Positions 10,916 through 20,654 of a stretch of DNA of 24,308 bases are shown here, one piece after another. The notes beneath the pieces were generated by a model. The model did not search any database, was not told the DNA's origin, and saw only the letters and a program-made list of their open reading frames with translations. The position numbers were made by a program, and so were the translations under genes. This DNA comes from Hymenopellis radicata (Eukaryota; Basidiomycota; Agaricomycetes; Agaricales; Physalacriaceae), in contig JADNRX010000742.1 in assembly GCA_015501595.1 (NCBI GenBank), positions 1-24,308 on the forward strand, in the 5' to 3' direction. Positions within the stretch are counted from its first letter, which is position 1, and each line of letters begins with the position of its first letter.

Positions 10916-11795
10916 TTAGTGAAACGCGACCTTCCTCTCCTGCTCCTTCGCCCTTATGCGTAGGCATGTTCGCCGATGCCTGATCCATTCATCAACATAA
11001 TCATACCGTGTTCCACTCTCACTGTCCAGCGGCTCAATCTTCGCTCGGCACGCTCTGCACATCCCGTACTGCGCCTCAAAGTTCTCTGCCGCCATCCACT
11101 CCTCGCCCTTCAGCCATCTCTTCCTCACCTCCCACCCCACCATCAACTCGGGCGGGACCCTCCACCTCGCGGCAACTTCGGAGATGCAGGGCACGCGTTT
11201 AAATGTGAGATCGATCGTGATGTTGCAGCGAGAGTGCAGCTTGCGCTTGTCCGCGCTGAAGTGAGGTTTGAATGGCGCGCTGAAGTCTCGTGGGAGTTTG
11301 ACGCCGCCGGGAAGGGGTTCTTGCGCGCCGCGAAGTATTTGAGCTGGACAGGTGGGAGAAGGTCAGTGGTGTCTTTGACACCTCTGGGGCTTTCATCTGT
11401 ACTGTCCTCTTCCGACTCGGTTATATCTTCGGCTTCCGAGTCGCAGGATTCAGAGTCCCTCAGATCGAAGCCTTCAGAGACGGGTTCTTGTTTGATGGAT
11501 TTTGCAATGGGAGAACCGGGAAATTTCGTGAATGGAATGCAAGGAACGGCATACACGGCGACATACTCTTCAAGTTCATCTAGGTCCTTGTTCTCGCCAC
11601 GTTTCCTCTTCAGAGGTATACGAGGGATCAGTTTCGTCTTCGACGCGCTGAGTAATTGCTCCGAGTCCCTGGGAAACTATGAGAAAGAGTTCAAGGGTAG
11701 TAGCGAATGAAGACGCACTCTTCGCGGACAGGCTTGCGTGGAACGTCTTTAGGTAGTTTAAGATTAACACGTCGGTTTTCCTTTGCAGCAGACAT
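10916..11795 (-). CDS. Unknown protein with candidate C2HC zinc site
   Basis: Three exons (11719-11795, 11403-11668, 10916-11343) join in phase to 256 residues, ending in TAA at 10916-10918. The start is the ATG at 11795. The N-terminal part is basic (LPKDVPRKPVRE, IPLKRKRGENKDLDELEEY; the KRKR could be a nuclear signal). A Ser/Asp/Glu stretch follows (RDSESCDSEAEDITESEED). The C-terminal part contains FKRVPCISEVAARWRVPPEL and a zinc-finger-like CRAC ... HRRTC pattern (C-x2-C, about 20 residues, H-x3-C). It may be a nuclear or chromatin protein, but I cannot name a family. Intron 2 (11344-11402) was placed at the GTACAG donor because only this keeps frame. Overlapping ORFs in other frames, including one of 181 codons, are not needed by this model. 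Confidence 0.6.
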
Positions 11796-12336
11796 ATTTC
11801 GAAGGGTTTGAAGATGAGAGAAGTCTTTGTGAGTTGCTGAAGGATGTGTGGGAGGGAACAACCTGGATGGACGAATTTATAAGTAGGAAAACGTGACTTC
11901 CATTGTGCAGGTCCAACTTTTAGTTTCCTGATTTGGGTGCCCGAATTCCATTGTTCTCTGAAAGCACAAAACTCTACGCACAATGAAGTCGTCACGACTA
12001 ATGGTCCACAACTGCCCGGGTAAACCTCAATCACATTGGGCGTCCTGGTTAGTGTGGCGTCGACGACCCGGTCATTACGGCAGTCAGATTCAGATAACAA
12101 TCTCCGTGGAAACGCTTGCACTACGTAGAAAATCAGAACGCGTCGGATTGTTGTAGTGGGGTGTTACCGTATGCTGTGCACTCAGAGCGGAAGTATATCC
12201 GGCCGCAGCAAGTCATCAATGAACACGCGTCGGATGTCTAACACAGGCGACGGGGATGGCGCATCAAAAGAGGGGTACACGTTAACCCCTCCCTTACGAG
12301 CGCTCATCCACGGCGTCCAATCTTAAAAGAGCCAAG
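11796..12336. other. Divergent intergenic region
   Basis: This 541-base gap lies between two genes reading away from each other, so it should hold both promoters. A long minus-strand ORF enters it (to 12121) but makes no known protein sense. I see no TATA box that fits both starts. Confidence 0.45.
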
Positions 12337-12875
12337 ATGTTCAGCGGCCAACGCTCAAGCATGCCACCAACATCACCTGCCATACCAACACCGAAGACGA
12401 GTGACCGCGCGAGACTGCTCATGCTCGTGAAGAGGAAAGACGGCATATCGAAGGAGGAGTTTCGGAAACATTGGACGGAGGTGCATACACCGATGGTGAT
12501 GCGGATGATTGGCAAGGAGAAGATGCCGCTCAAATACCAGCTGGTAAGGCTCTGCGGTTAATGTAGGAGATGCGTGCTAATGGTCGTCCGGTGGTAGATG
12601 CATGTCAATGAGCAGACGAACGACATGCTGATGTGGATGGGGAAGGAGACGACGGAGTGGGACGGGGTAGCCCTGTTCGAGGCGTATAGCTTCAAGGATA
12701 TTTTTGCGGTGAGCATCTGTTCGTTCGACGAAGCTGACCCGCAGTACTGAACATCTGCTAGATATTCCAAGATGAGCGGGTATCGATAGCAGGAGAAGCG
12801 GATGAAGAGCGCTTCATGGATAGGACGAAAACGCGGCTAATACCGCTAGACTTTATATCATTTTTAGACGATTGA
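12337..12875 (+). CDS. EthD domain-containing protein
   Basis: Three exons (12337-12543, 12598-12708, 12762-12875) give 143 residues with all phases matching. The start is the ATG at 12337; another in-frame ATG at 12361 would drop eight residues. The core is ARLLMLVKRKDGISKEEFRK followed by HWTEVHTPMV, the hallmark of the EthD (dimeric alpha/beta barrel) family. Then come KYQLMHVNEQTNDML, WDGVALFEAYSFKDIFAIF and a closing FMDRTKTRLIPLD. Small fungal EthD proteins include dehydratases of polyketide pathways and uncharacterised ones. No polyketide genes are near, so a general small-molecule role is all that can be said. It is likely cytosolic; no targeting signal is seen. It runs tail to head into the phosphotransferase gene, 164 bases away. 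Confidence 0.85.
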
Positions 12876-13039
12876 CTTTGGCGGAAGGAAACGCCAAGGC
12901 CTGGACCCTGTAGCCCCTATCTGTTACCAATTAGATCATGCTGATGACATTTTGGGATTGCTAGGGTTGGCTGGCTCCAGGTTGACTCTGTACCACCACC
13001 ACCTCTCATCTTTGGTAAAAAGGCCAGCCACCGGTGGCC

Positions 13040-14589
13040 ATGGGTTACATTCCACAAGAGTCCTTGGAAAACCTCAAGAAATATTCCTACAAGGGAGTCG
13101 ACAAGTGGGCCCACTTTTTCCCTTTTTTTCCAGGACTTTTTGACGCGATTTTGGCAGGTCTTTGCTCTCTAGATATGTCCTAAATCCCTTCTGGAACTGG
13201 TTTGTTACCCTGTGGCCAAAGACTGTGGCGCCGAACACGGTGTGTAACCTGTTTTTCGTCCTTTTCATCGCTGACACCGAAATCTAGATAACGTTTTCCG
13301 GACTAATGATTGTCTTCATGAATTTTCTGACCATGCTCTACTACGATCCCACTTACTTGACGGAAAAGGGTGGTGTGATAACGCCTCGTTGGGTCTACTT
13401 CACGTTAGTGTCATTTTTCGTTCGTTCCCTGTCATCCAGCCGATCTTCGATATAGGTACGGTGTCGGCCTATTCATGTACCAGAGCTTCGATGCTATCGA
13501 TGGAAAGCAGGCTAGAAGGACCAATATGGCTGGGCCGCTTGGGGAAATGTTTGATCACGGTGAGGTCCTCGTCTTCGGTTTTCTTACGTGTTTTCATCCC
13601 ATGCAGGTTGCGACGCGCTTAACACGACTCTGGAAGCCATTATCACTTGTCAGGCCCTTAATCTCGGTCGCTCATGGTGGACTGTCGCGTCCCAGGTCGC
13701 TACTCTCGCCAATTTTTATCTCACCACATGGGAGGAGTATCACACTGGCCAGCTCTATCTCGGTGTCTTCTCTGGTCCTGTAGAAGGCATCTTGATGATT
13801 GTTATTATCTACTTCATAACCGGCTTCTGTGGTAAGTTTCCTCTTGGAATTCCCAACATTATTCTTACCATCGACCGCAGGGCCTGCATTTTGGGATACG
13901 CCGATCCTGACATTCCTCCACGTTGATCATCTGGCCATCTTCTCTGATATCCCGAACGTTGGGCTCAACGACGCGTTCATGGTGTTTGCCGCTTTTGGTC
14001 TTGCATTCAACATCGTCAATTCGTATATGAATGTCCTCGCAGTCAAGTCGACGCAAAAGAAGGCTGGCCCACATCCGCTGCTTCTACTCCTTCCTTTCCC
14101 CGTGGCCGCAGCTATCCAAGTGGCCTGGCTGTCACATCCAGAGTTCAACAATTCTGCCATCATCAGGAGCCCGCTGTTCGTTCCCTTCATGTGCGCTTGG
14201 GGGTTGCAGTTCGCGCACCAGGTCGGACGGATGATTCTCGCGCATGTTACGAGCACACCGTTCCCCATCTGGGACTGGATGTGGATATGGAGTATCATCG
14301 GCGCAGTAGACGCCAACATGCCCAGGCTTCTCGGACGGCAAGTGCATCCGGCTTTGCTTTACCTTCCGCTACTGACTTGATTTGCAGAGCGCCCTTCATC
14401 CAGACTTCGCCTCAGAATACCACCTTCCTCGTCTACCTCACTTTGTTCGCGTCCCTATTCGCCTACGTACGGTTCTGCACGCTCGTCATCAACGACATTA
14501 CCGAGTACATGGGCATCGCATGCTTTACCGTGCGCAAGAAGGACCAGAGCGGTGTATGGCAGGACGCGACCAAGGAAAAGAAGGTGTGA
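13040..14589 (+). CDS. EPT1/CPT1-like: CDP-alcohol phosphatidyltransferase (choline/ethanolamine phosphotransferase)
   Basis: Seven exons (13040-13104, 13158-13239, 13288-13403, 13456-13559, 13607-13831, 13881-14337, 14388-14589) give 416 residues, close to the about 390 of the yeast enzymes. The protein starts [20 protein letters not shown] and reads [17 protein letters not shown]. It then carries the complete CDP-alcohol motif D-x2-DG-x2-AR-x8-G-x3-D-x3-D in [10 protein letters not shown] ... GEMFDHGCD (split by intron 4). Several hydrophobic helices follow ([48 protein letters not shown]). It transfers phosphocholine or phosphoethanolamine from the CDP form to diacylglycerol, the last step of the Kennedy pathway, in the ER or Golgi membrane. 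Which head group it prefers cannot be told. Intron 6 uses a GC donor (G|GCAAGT). No frame defects are seen. Confidence 0.95.
14338..14387 (+). other. GC-AG intron in the phosphotransferase gene
   Basis: The donor reads CG|GCAAGT, the usual consensus of the rare GC class, and the acceptor is TTTGCAG. Reading frame (Arg-Ala-Pro-Phe across the joint) supports it. The nearest GT donor three bases on (GTGCAT) would break the frame. Confidence 0.75.
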
Positions 14590-14874
14590 TAACGTTGTTT
14601 TATGAGATTGTGACGTGTTTGAATTAAGTTGTGTGGTGAAGCTCCCCCTGTGACTGGCCTCTGGACAAGGATCGATAAACGAGTAGAGATATGTAGAGGG
14701 TTAGAGACTTTTTTTACACGCTATACTTAATACAATACGACACATGTAATCTTGGATGTCATGACTTCATGATGGAATTAATAGCTTTCCTTTGGCATTA
14801 CTGGTGTGTAGCTGTTGAACTTTTTTAGTCCCATCTAACACACATGATTCAGGTAGGAAACACAGATGAACCTG

Positions 14875-14889
14875 TCACCATTGTCCACA
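14875..14889 (+). promoter_or_regulatory. 15-base upstream word shared with P1
   Basis: TCACCATTGTCCACA is identical to the word upstream of P1 and points the same way relative to the gene. Here it lies about 340 bases before the P2 start codon. Confidence 0.5.
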
Positions 14890-15140
14890 TGGGGAGAAGA
14901 GGAAGGTCTTAAGAGTGCAATCATTGTGCGCAGGATACGACTTACTTCAATTCCTCCGGCTTCGAATTCGCGCTTGATGTAACCCCTCCTCTTTGTTCTT
15001 ACAATGGCGCGTAGCTCCCGAATTCTAGAAGACGCGACTCACAAACAATCAGTGAGCGCCTAATCGGCTGATGACTACATCCGAGTCAATTACCAAAACT
15101 GGATTTACCGCTCGACGCGTGTTTAGGGACGCGACAATCA

Positions 15141-15168
15141 CAATGGGGCCCGCTAGGCGCGTATATAA
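15141..15168 (+). promoter_or_regulatory. P2 core promoter: CAATGG plus TATATAA
   Basis: CAATGG (15141-15146) is followed after 15 bases by TATATAA (15162-15168), 59 bases before the ATG at 15228. It is the same arrangement as before P1. Confidence 0.65.
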
Positions 15169-15227
15169 GTTGTGACTTCGCATTGACCAGAATCCCAGGA
15201 CGCCCATCCACCGCCACCATCAGCATC

Positions 15228-15700
15228 ATGTCATCACCTCTCCGAGTTACATTCGTGGACGAGCAGTTTAGTCGATCTGTGGACCGCGCCAGCCGCTCTG
15301 ACCTTTTCCAGCGTCAATCAGACGGGCCTTTCTGAGTGGCTGGTGTTCTTCACTCTCGGAGGCGACGACGTGGATCGCGCAGCTGAGGACGATGATGGGT
15401 TAACCGACTACTACGCATACGAGAGCAGCGAACCAGGTAGTGTGGTCGGGTCTGCAGACTCTGAGTCTGAAGGCGATGAAGAACTACCGGATCTGTGCGA
15501 CGAAGAGAGTAGCAGTGACGATGAAGACGACGAGTACGTGATTGGGTTTGACAATGTGTGAAGGAGCTGCTACTAATTTATGTTAACGCAGGACCTTGTC
15601 ACTCCACTGGCCGTCAGACGAAGAGGATGAGCCTGAGGTTTGGGACGAAGACCCGGATTGCCTCGAATACCTTCCTTTTGTGTTTCCAATGGAGTTCTGA
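15228..15700 (+). CDS. Small acidic protein P2, paralogue of P1
   Basis: The start is the ATG at 15228, beginning MSSPLRVTFVDEQFSRSVD, which lines up with SSPLRNEILFTPEDEELGQS of P1. The main frame then reads LSEWLVFFTLGGDDVD and a long acidic stretch. A phase-2 intron at the same place as in P1 (15534-15591, GTACGT...CGCAG) leads to HWPSDEEDEPEVWDEDPDCL and the end LPFVFPMEF (TGA 15698-15700). The start frame and the main frame differ by one base between about 15275 and 15320. Either a 46-base intron (15273-15318, donor GTTTAG, acceptor TTCCAG) joins them, or the gene has a frameshift and P2 is dying. The homology to P1 seems to run into the proposed intron, which favours the frameshift. Function is unknown. 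Confidence 0.6.
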
Positions 15701-16352
15701 TCTAGAAGCTGCACCAAAACTAATAATGTCACGACTAGTGAATACGCTGTACATTGCATACCTGCAAATTATTCTCAGATTACTAGCTCGTACGAACATG
15801 CTGGCAGTGTGTAAGATTCCCTCGCGATCATCTTGAAATAAGTGTGATCGTGACCGTTCTGCTTGTCTTTCTACCATCACCAGCTATCACCATCAACGCG
15901 TTGTACCGGCACGCAGACCTCCGTGATATTGATACTCCAGTATCATCTTCTTCCGTGGAAAGCGTACGAGGTCCACGGGCGACTTTTCAATACAGCTAAC
16001 CGGTTGTTTTAGTATGGCGCTAGAACTCAACCTTGGGAAATGCGTCCTACAAATGTACACGGGATGCTCTAAAGCTCACGCGTACTTCGTTTACGGCGAC
16101 GAGTCAACCAAAGACATACCTTAAGTCTGCGTGTTCGCCCACGAAGGCATTGATAGCTATCATTACTCTGGATAAGCTCCATCCGCCGAGTGTGTTCGTA
16201 ACTTGAAGCGCAGTCAGGTCGGCGCCTAAATGGCACTGATAGTCGCTGTGACGCATCTCACTATATAGTACGTGAACGAACCTGCGACGCTTCCTATATC
16301 TTCCTGCGAGTCAACTAACGGCTCTTCAGTTTGATCCTTGCTTCCAGACAAC
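15701..16352. other. Intergenic, BCS1-like gene promoter
   Basis: I see no gene in these 652 bases. A TATATAG at 16262-16268, 84 bases before the next ATG, is a possible core promoter for the AAA ATPase gene. The first part is the 3' flank of P2. Confidence 0.45.
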
Positions 16353-18484
16353 ATGGACGCATCAATGCTTTATAGCTTAAACATGCTTCCTCTAGCATAC
16401 ACCAGCCTTGGGCTCGTCGACAACTTCACCTCGTCGATGTGGCCTGAAGAGTCACTGTTCCTCGGCGGTGGAGATGGCCTTCCTCCAACCAATCCTTCCC
16501 GAGCTCTTGGACTATTCGCCACGATATCCGCCAGAGCGTTTACAGACGGTCTGAAGATTGTCCTGATCGGCTGGTTCCTTGAGCTTTTCAATTGGGTGCC
16601 TTCCGGTTTCGCGTTTCTCTACAGATGCATGATTCGACCGCTCTATCTCGAGGTGTCGTTCTCTTCGAGAGATATATGCTACGGTAGATTGATTTGTACG
16701 ATCCTATGTTAACGTGCTGACCGTCCCGACTTCAGACTGGATAATGCTCTGGCTTTCGAAACAGCCATCGTGGGGTATGCTTTCCCCTGGCGGCGCCTTC
16801 GCATATCTTCTGACGTCGTGAACTAGTCATGGCTCGCGATCTTCAAGTGTCGGACTATCATTTCGGCGTCAAAGCTTGCGGTCTTGTCGGTGGATCCTAC
16901 AGTCCGGAAGATGACTTCGCAATTAGAAGTCTTACCTATCTTCCGGTTCAGTCCGACTACAGAGATGGCGCCCAGACCTACAAGGTCTGGTTCAAGAGAC
17001 ATTACATCAAGATTCGACCATCGAATTCAGCGGTTCTCCATATCAGGTGAATTCAAGTGTTCCTAGTCGGGGTTCGGAAAGTGTTTCTTACGAACGTCTT
17101 GTATAGCATCTTCCTGCCAAGAAGTCATTCCATACTGCTAGATCTGATCCGGGAGGCACGAGAGAAATACCTGCTGCATTTAGCTGATCGCACCTCGGTT
17201 TACGAGGTCAGCGGCCTTGGTGGTCTCAAGTAAGTGAACATGCAATTCAAGTCGAGTTGATCGCTGACTATACGCGTGTTACCAGTGCCTCTGACTCGGA
17301 TGGCTGGTGGGAAATGGTATCCAGTAGCCCCAAACGAAGTATAGACTCCGTGATCCTCGATCCAGCCGTAAAGGACTTGCTGTTGAAGGACGCGAAAAAA
17401 TTCGTGTATAACAGGGAGTGGTATATGCAGAGGGGAATCCCCTTCCGTCGAGGATACCTTCTAGTGCGTATTTCATTTCCTTCCTTTCTTGTGCAATGCT
17501 CATTCCATTCCTCAGCATGGTGCCCCAGGAACGGGGAAGACATCGTTCATCTCTGCTTTGGCCGGGGAACTTGGGCTAGAGATCTTCGTCGTCTCGCTGA
17601 CGCAGAAGGGTATGACGGATGCGGCTTTGAAGAAGCTCTTCAACAGGTTACCGGAGCGGTGTATAGCCCTTATCGAGGATATTGATGCTGCTCTTACCAG
17701 CGTGCTGAGTCGCGATCAGCGCGTTATGGACCAGGTAGCAGAGTGTCAGCATGGAGCGTCGATGGGAAGGTGTGTACCATCAGCCCTATATCTAGCTAGG
17801 ATTAACAAGGTATTCATCATCAGCAGTGTCACCCTTAGCGGGCTGTTAAATGCTTTGGATGGCGTTGGAGCTCAAGAGGGCCGCATCCTGTTTGCGACTA
17901 CCAATAAGGTCGATTCGCTCGACAAAGCGCTCTGTCGTCCAGGCCGTATGGACGTGCGAGTCGAGTTCAAGCTGACTACCAAGTACCAGGCTAGGGAGTT
18001 GTTCAAGTGGTTCTACAAACCAAAACGACCAACCCCAGACGAGCGTAACGGTGATCAGGACGAACTTTCAGAGAAGGACACTTCATCCGACTCCTGTACT
18101 TCTGGCGAGTCTCAGTCAACGTCCCTTCCATCGTCAATCACACTACTTGGGGATGCCCACGAGGACACGGACCTCCAAATATCGGACCATCGCCTACGAA
18201 AGCTAGCCGACCTGTTTGCGGAAGCGATTCCTGAAGAGAAGGTGTCCATGGCTGCTCTACAGGGTTACTTGATGGAGTACAAGATAAGCCCAGCCGTTGC
18301 AGTTGGGCGTATGAGCGCGTGGCTTGAGAAAGAATTCTCAGTCGGTGAGGTGGGCACGAATAATCAAGAGTATTCTCAGGTCGGCGGACAAGTTGGCGTA
18401 CTTGAGGGACATGAGGACCTGGTGAATGTGAAGGGAGATGTTGTGGTTGAGATTGTCGGGAGTCATTTGGTACCTCAGGCGTGA
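16353..18484 (+). CDS. BCS1-like AAA ATPase
   Basis: Seven exons (16353-16683, 16736-16774, 16827-17046, 17107-17229, 17286-17463, 17516-17769, 17824-18484) give 601 residues, longer than the about 450 of yeast Bcs1. The N-terminal third is a BCS1_N-type region with a hydrophobic segment (GLKIVLIGWFLELFNW) and YKVWFKRHYIKI. The AAA module has the RRGYLLHGAPGTGKTS Walker A, CIALIEDIDAA Walker B, TLSGLLNALDGV and ILFATTNKVDSLDKALCRPG with the sensor and arginine-finger regions. A Ser/Asp/Glu insert (about 18040-18170) stands before the C-terminal helices. Bcs1 itself moves the folded Rieske protein across the mitochondrial inner membrane. Fungi carry many divergent relatives, and this is more likely one of those. 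The last intron (17770-17823) is 54 bases with no stop, so retention would add 18 residues. Confidence 0.88.
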
Positions 18485-18565
18485 TAGAACGGGTTCAAGC
18501 CATATAAGTATCATATTATTCGTCTCCGAGTCGCCAGTGCCTTCGGCCCGGGATTACCCGGATTA

Positions 18566-19091
18566 ATGATGTCTTTTGCTCTTGACCCTCATGTGTATTT
18601 TGAATGCCCGATGTTAAACGAGTACTGTAAGGGTGGGCGTAGTCTTAAATTATGACCTTCTTGACTAATTCACAGATAGTCACGCAGGCTTTCCGTCGAC
18701 TTTCCGTCCTTTCATACAACGATTCATTCGGAAGGTTTCAAGTTATCTGTCTACCGCATCTCGAGACGCTTGTCTCGAACAATTGTGCGTAACTTAGCAT
18801 AATCTAAGCCTTTGAATATAGCATAATCTACTGCTCCTGACTTTTCTTATCACGATAAACGAACTACGGCGATCGCCTTGCCATCGACTGCCTTGTCAAC
18901 TTTTCACCGGCTTCTGCTTCTCTTGGATGATAACCAGAATGGCCCAATTATCTTGGTGTGTCTCCCATGTTATATTTCGTGAAATATGGTCATGATTAAT
19001 AACGAACTTGTTTCAGTGTGGTATCGGACCGCATCTTTCGATATGAATTGGCCTCGTGGGATTCTTCAGAGCGTCATATACTTGCCACATG
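18566..19091 (+). pseudogene. Unrecognised gene, probably broken
   Basis: Pieces that look coding join partly. Exon 1 (18566-18626, MMSFALDPHVYFECPMLNEY) joins through a good GT-AG intron to exon 2 (18676-18784, SHAGFPSTFRPFIQRFIRKV then SSYLSTASRDACLEQL). A later exon (about 18857-18957) reads TAIALPSTALSTFHRLLLLL and DDNQNGPIILV. It joins through another intron (18958-19016) to VSDRIFRYELASWDSSERHI, ending at TGA 19089-19091 region. Between exons 2 and 3 the donor GTGCGT is good, but no AG lies where the frame needs an acceptor. I do not recognise the family. The stop overlaps the ATG of a possible longer start of the next gene. It could be a decayed gene, or the acceptor may be mis-sequenced. 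Confidence 0.45.
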
Positions 19092-19130
19092 AACGTGTTC
19101 TCTCCTCATGCACGTCTCTCAATTAGTGAC

Positions 19131-20651
19131 ATGGGTTGTCTCCTTTCGCATCTCTGCCCCGTTGATGTATCTTCGCTGCTGGAAAGATGCGGCATAAAAG
19201 GTGTCGTACAGAGCTTCGTCGGTGCTTCCCGCGACCTGGGAAATCATGCTCCCTCTATGGAATGTGGGTATGAGCAGGCAAACCCCGCGCCTAGCAGTAC
19301 CACGTCTTTGACCGAAGTATGCCACACATTTACTACTCTCGTTCCGTATGCTAACAGTATTAACAGTCAGCGCCAAGGCATTCCATCACGCAACAGCCCC
19401 AGAGGTCGGAGGGGATGCCCATTCTTCCCAACCGCGAAAATACCGAACTTGAACAACGGTACAACGAGCAGAACTCTCAGTTGCGGGCGATCAGTGAAGA
19501 GCTGGATATTTCCAAAACGGCGACTAGGAAACTGGCGGATGAGAAGGAGAGTCTTCAAAAAGAGCTGAACGAGAGCCAGAGGGCTGCGGAGACGAGCCAA
19601 GCGGAGGCAGCCCTTCTTCGAAAGCACCTACAGCAGGAGTGTGCGCTCCGGGCGGACGACCGGAAGCTGCTGGAAACCCGCACGCGGGAGCTGCAAGACG
19701 CGCAAGCATATCTCACGATGGTAGACATTGTTCCGGCCGCAGGAATTCTCTCCATGGTTGAGGATCTCAATTCGGATATCTTCCAGACCGCAGCTACCAT
19801 CGCAGACGGATTGTTCTCTCGGGACTACGAGTTGGCGAACACGATCATGGAACATGGAGAGCATTGGGTTGGCATCAATTTAGCGCACCTGCTCTACAGC
19901 GCGCGACATAGAGACCCAGACTCCCGAAGTCTGATCATTCAAACCGTCATTCAAGCTGCGCTCACGCAGACGTCTTTGGATGTCACACTTCTTTGGGACG
20001 CAGCGTTGAATGGCAGTTCGTTGGATTACGCCTACCAGAAGATTGGCGCCACATGTATGTTCCATTTCTGTACCATCTCCGCGCCAGAAAGCACTGATTC
20101 GATTTCCAGTCTCTCAGTCAGTCAGCGCTCGGTGGCGTGTACTTACACGTGCGAATACTAAATACATGGTCCCTTCCATTGTCGAGAAGGCTGCGCTAGC
20201 GCGCATTGTCTCCATCCTATCCATCATCCTGAGCATTTCCGGCTGGATGGGCGGAGTTAGTACGTCAAATTGGGACTCTTATCGCCAAACGGTAGAGACG
20301 CAGTTCCAGCTCGACCTTGAGCAGATCGTGAAGGATATCGTGACGTTGGATAGGGCCATGGGTGAAGGACTCATGTCCATGGATGCGGAACTTGTGGTGA
20401 TCGGAGGAGGTGCTCTATTTGACGCCAGTTTCATGGAGAACGCCTTTGGTGATGATGATGGTCGAGTCAGTGAGAGTAGCGAAGGTGACGGAAGCGCGGC
20501 GATCGTTGGATGTACCTGTGATTTGGGGTTACAGATCAAGGAAGGTGATCGAGAAGGTGGAGGTGTACGAACACGGCTGTTGCTGAAGCCAAAAGTTGTG
20601 CTTCGGTCCGCACTTCTAGATGCGCCTCAGACGGATACGGAGCAGCTATGA
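19131..20651 (+). CDS. Coiled-coil protein of an Agaricomycete family, unknown function
   Basis: Three exons (19131-19316, 19367-20054, 20110-20651) give 471 residues. The chosen start gives MGCLLSHLC, a classic N-myristoylation plus palmitoylation pattern; an in-frame ATG at 19089 would add 14 residues and bury it. A long coiled coil follows (about residues 85-175: NTELEQRYNEQNSQLRAISE ... RKLLETRTRELQDAQAYL). After it a helical domain reads MVEDLNSDIFQTAATIADGL and then HWVGINLAHLLYSARHRDPD. The end is LLLKPKVVLRSALLDAPQ. I know the coiled coil, the SDIFQTAATIAD-like helix and the KPKVVL ending as a widespread Agaricomycete protein family without known function. If the start is right, it would sit on a membrane face. 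No frame defects are seen. Confidence 0.75.
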
Positions 20652-20654
20652 TTC

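Larger units (their letters stand above)
14590..15227. other. Intergenic, phosphotransferase 3' end and P2 promoter
   Basis: The first part holds the phosphotransferase 3' region (T-rich, near 14700-14830). The second holds P2 upstream sequences: the shared 15-base word (14875-14889), a partial copy of the palindrome found after P1 (14959-14970) and the P2 core promoter. I see no gene. Confidence 0.5.

Noticed and set aside
10976..11710. 244-codon plus-strand ORF
   Set aside because: It lies opposite the C2HC gene and is a shadow of its codon bias.
11576..12121. 181-codon minus-strand ORF over the start of the C2HC gene
   Set aside because: It has no domain sense and overlaps, in another frame, exons that join in phase to a coherent 256-residue protein.
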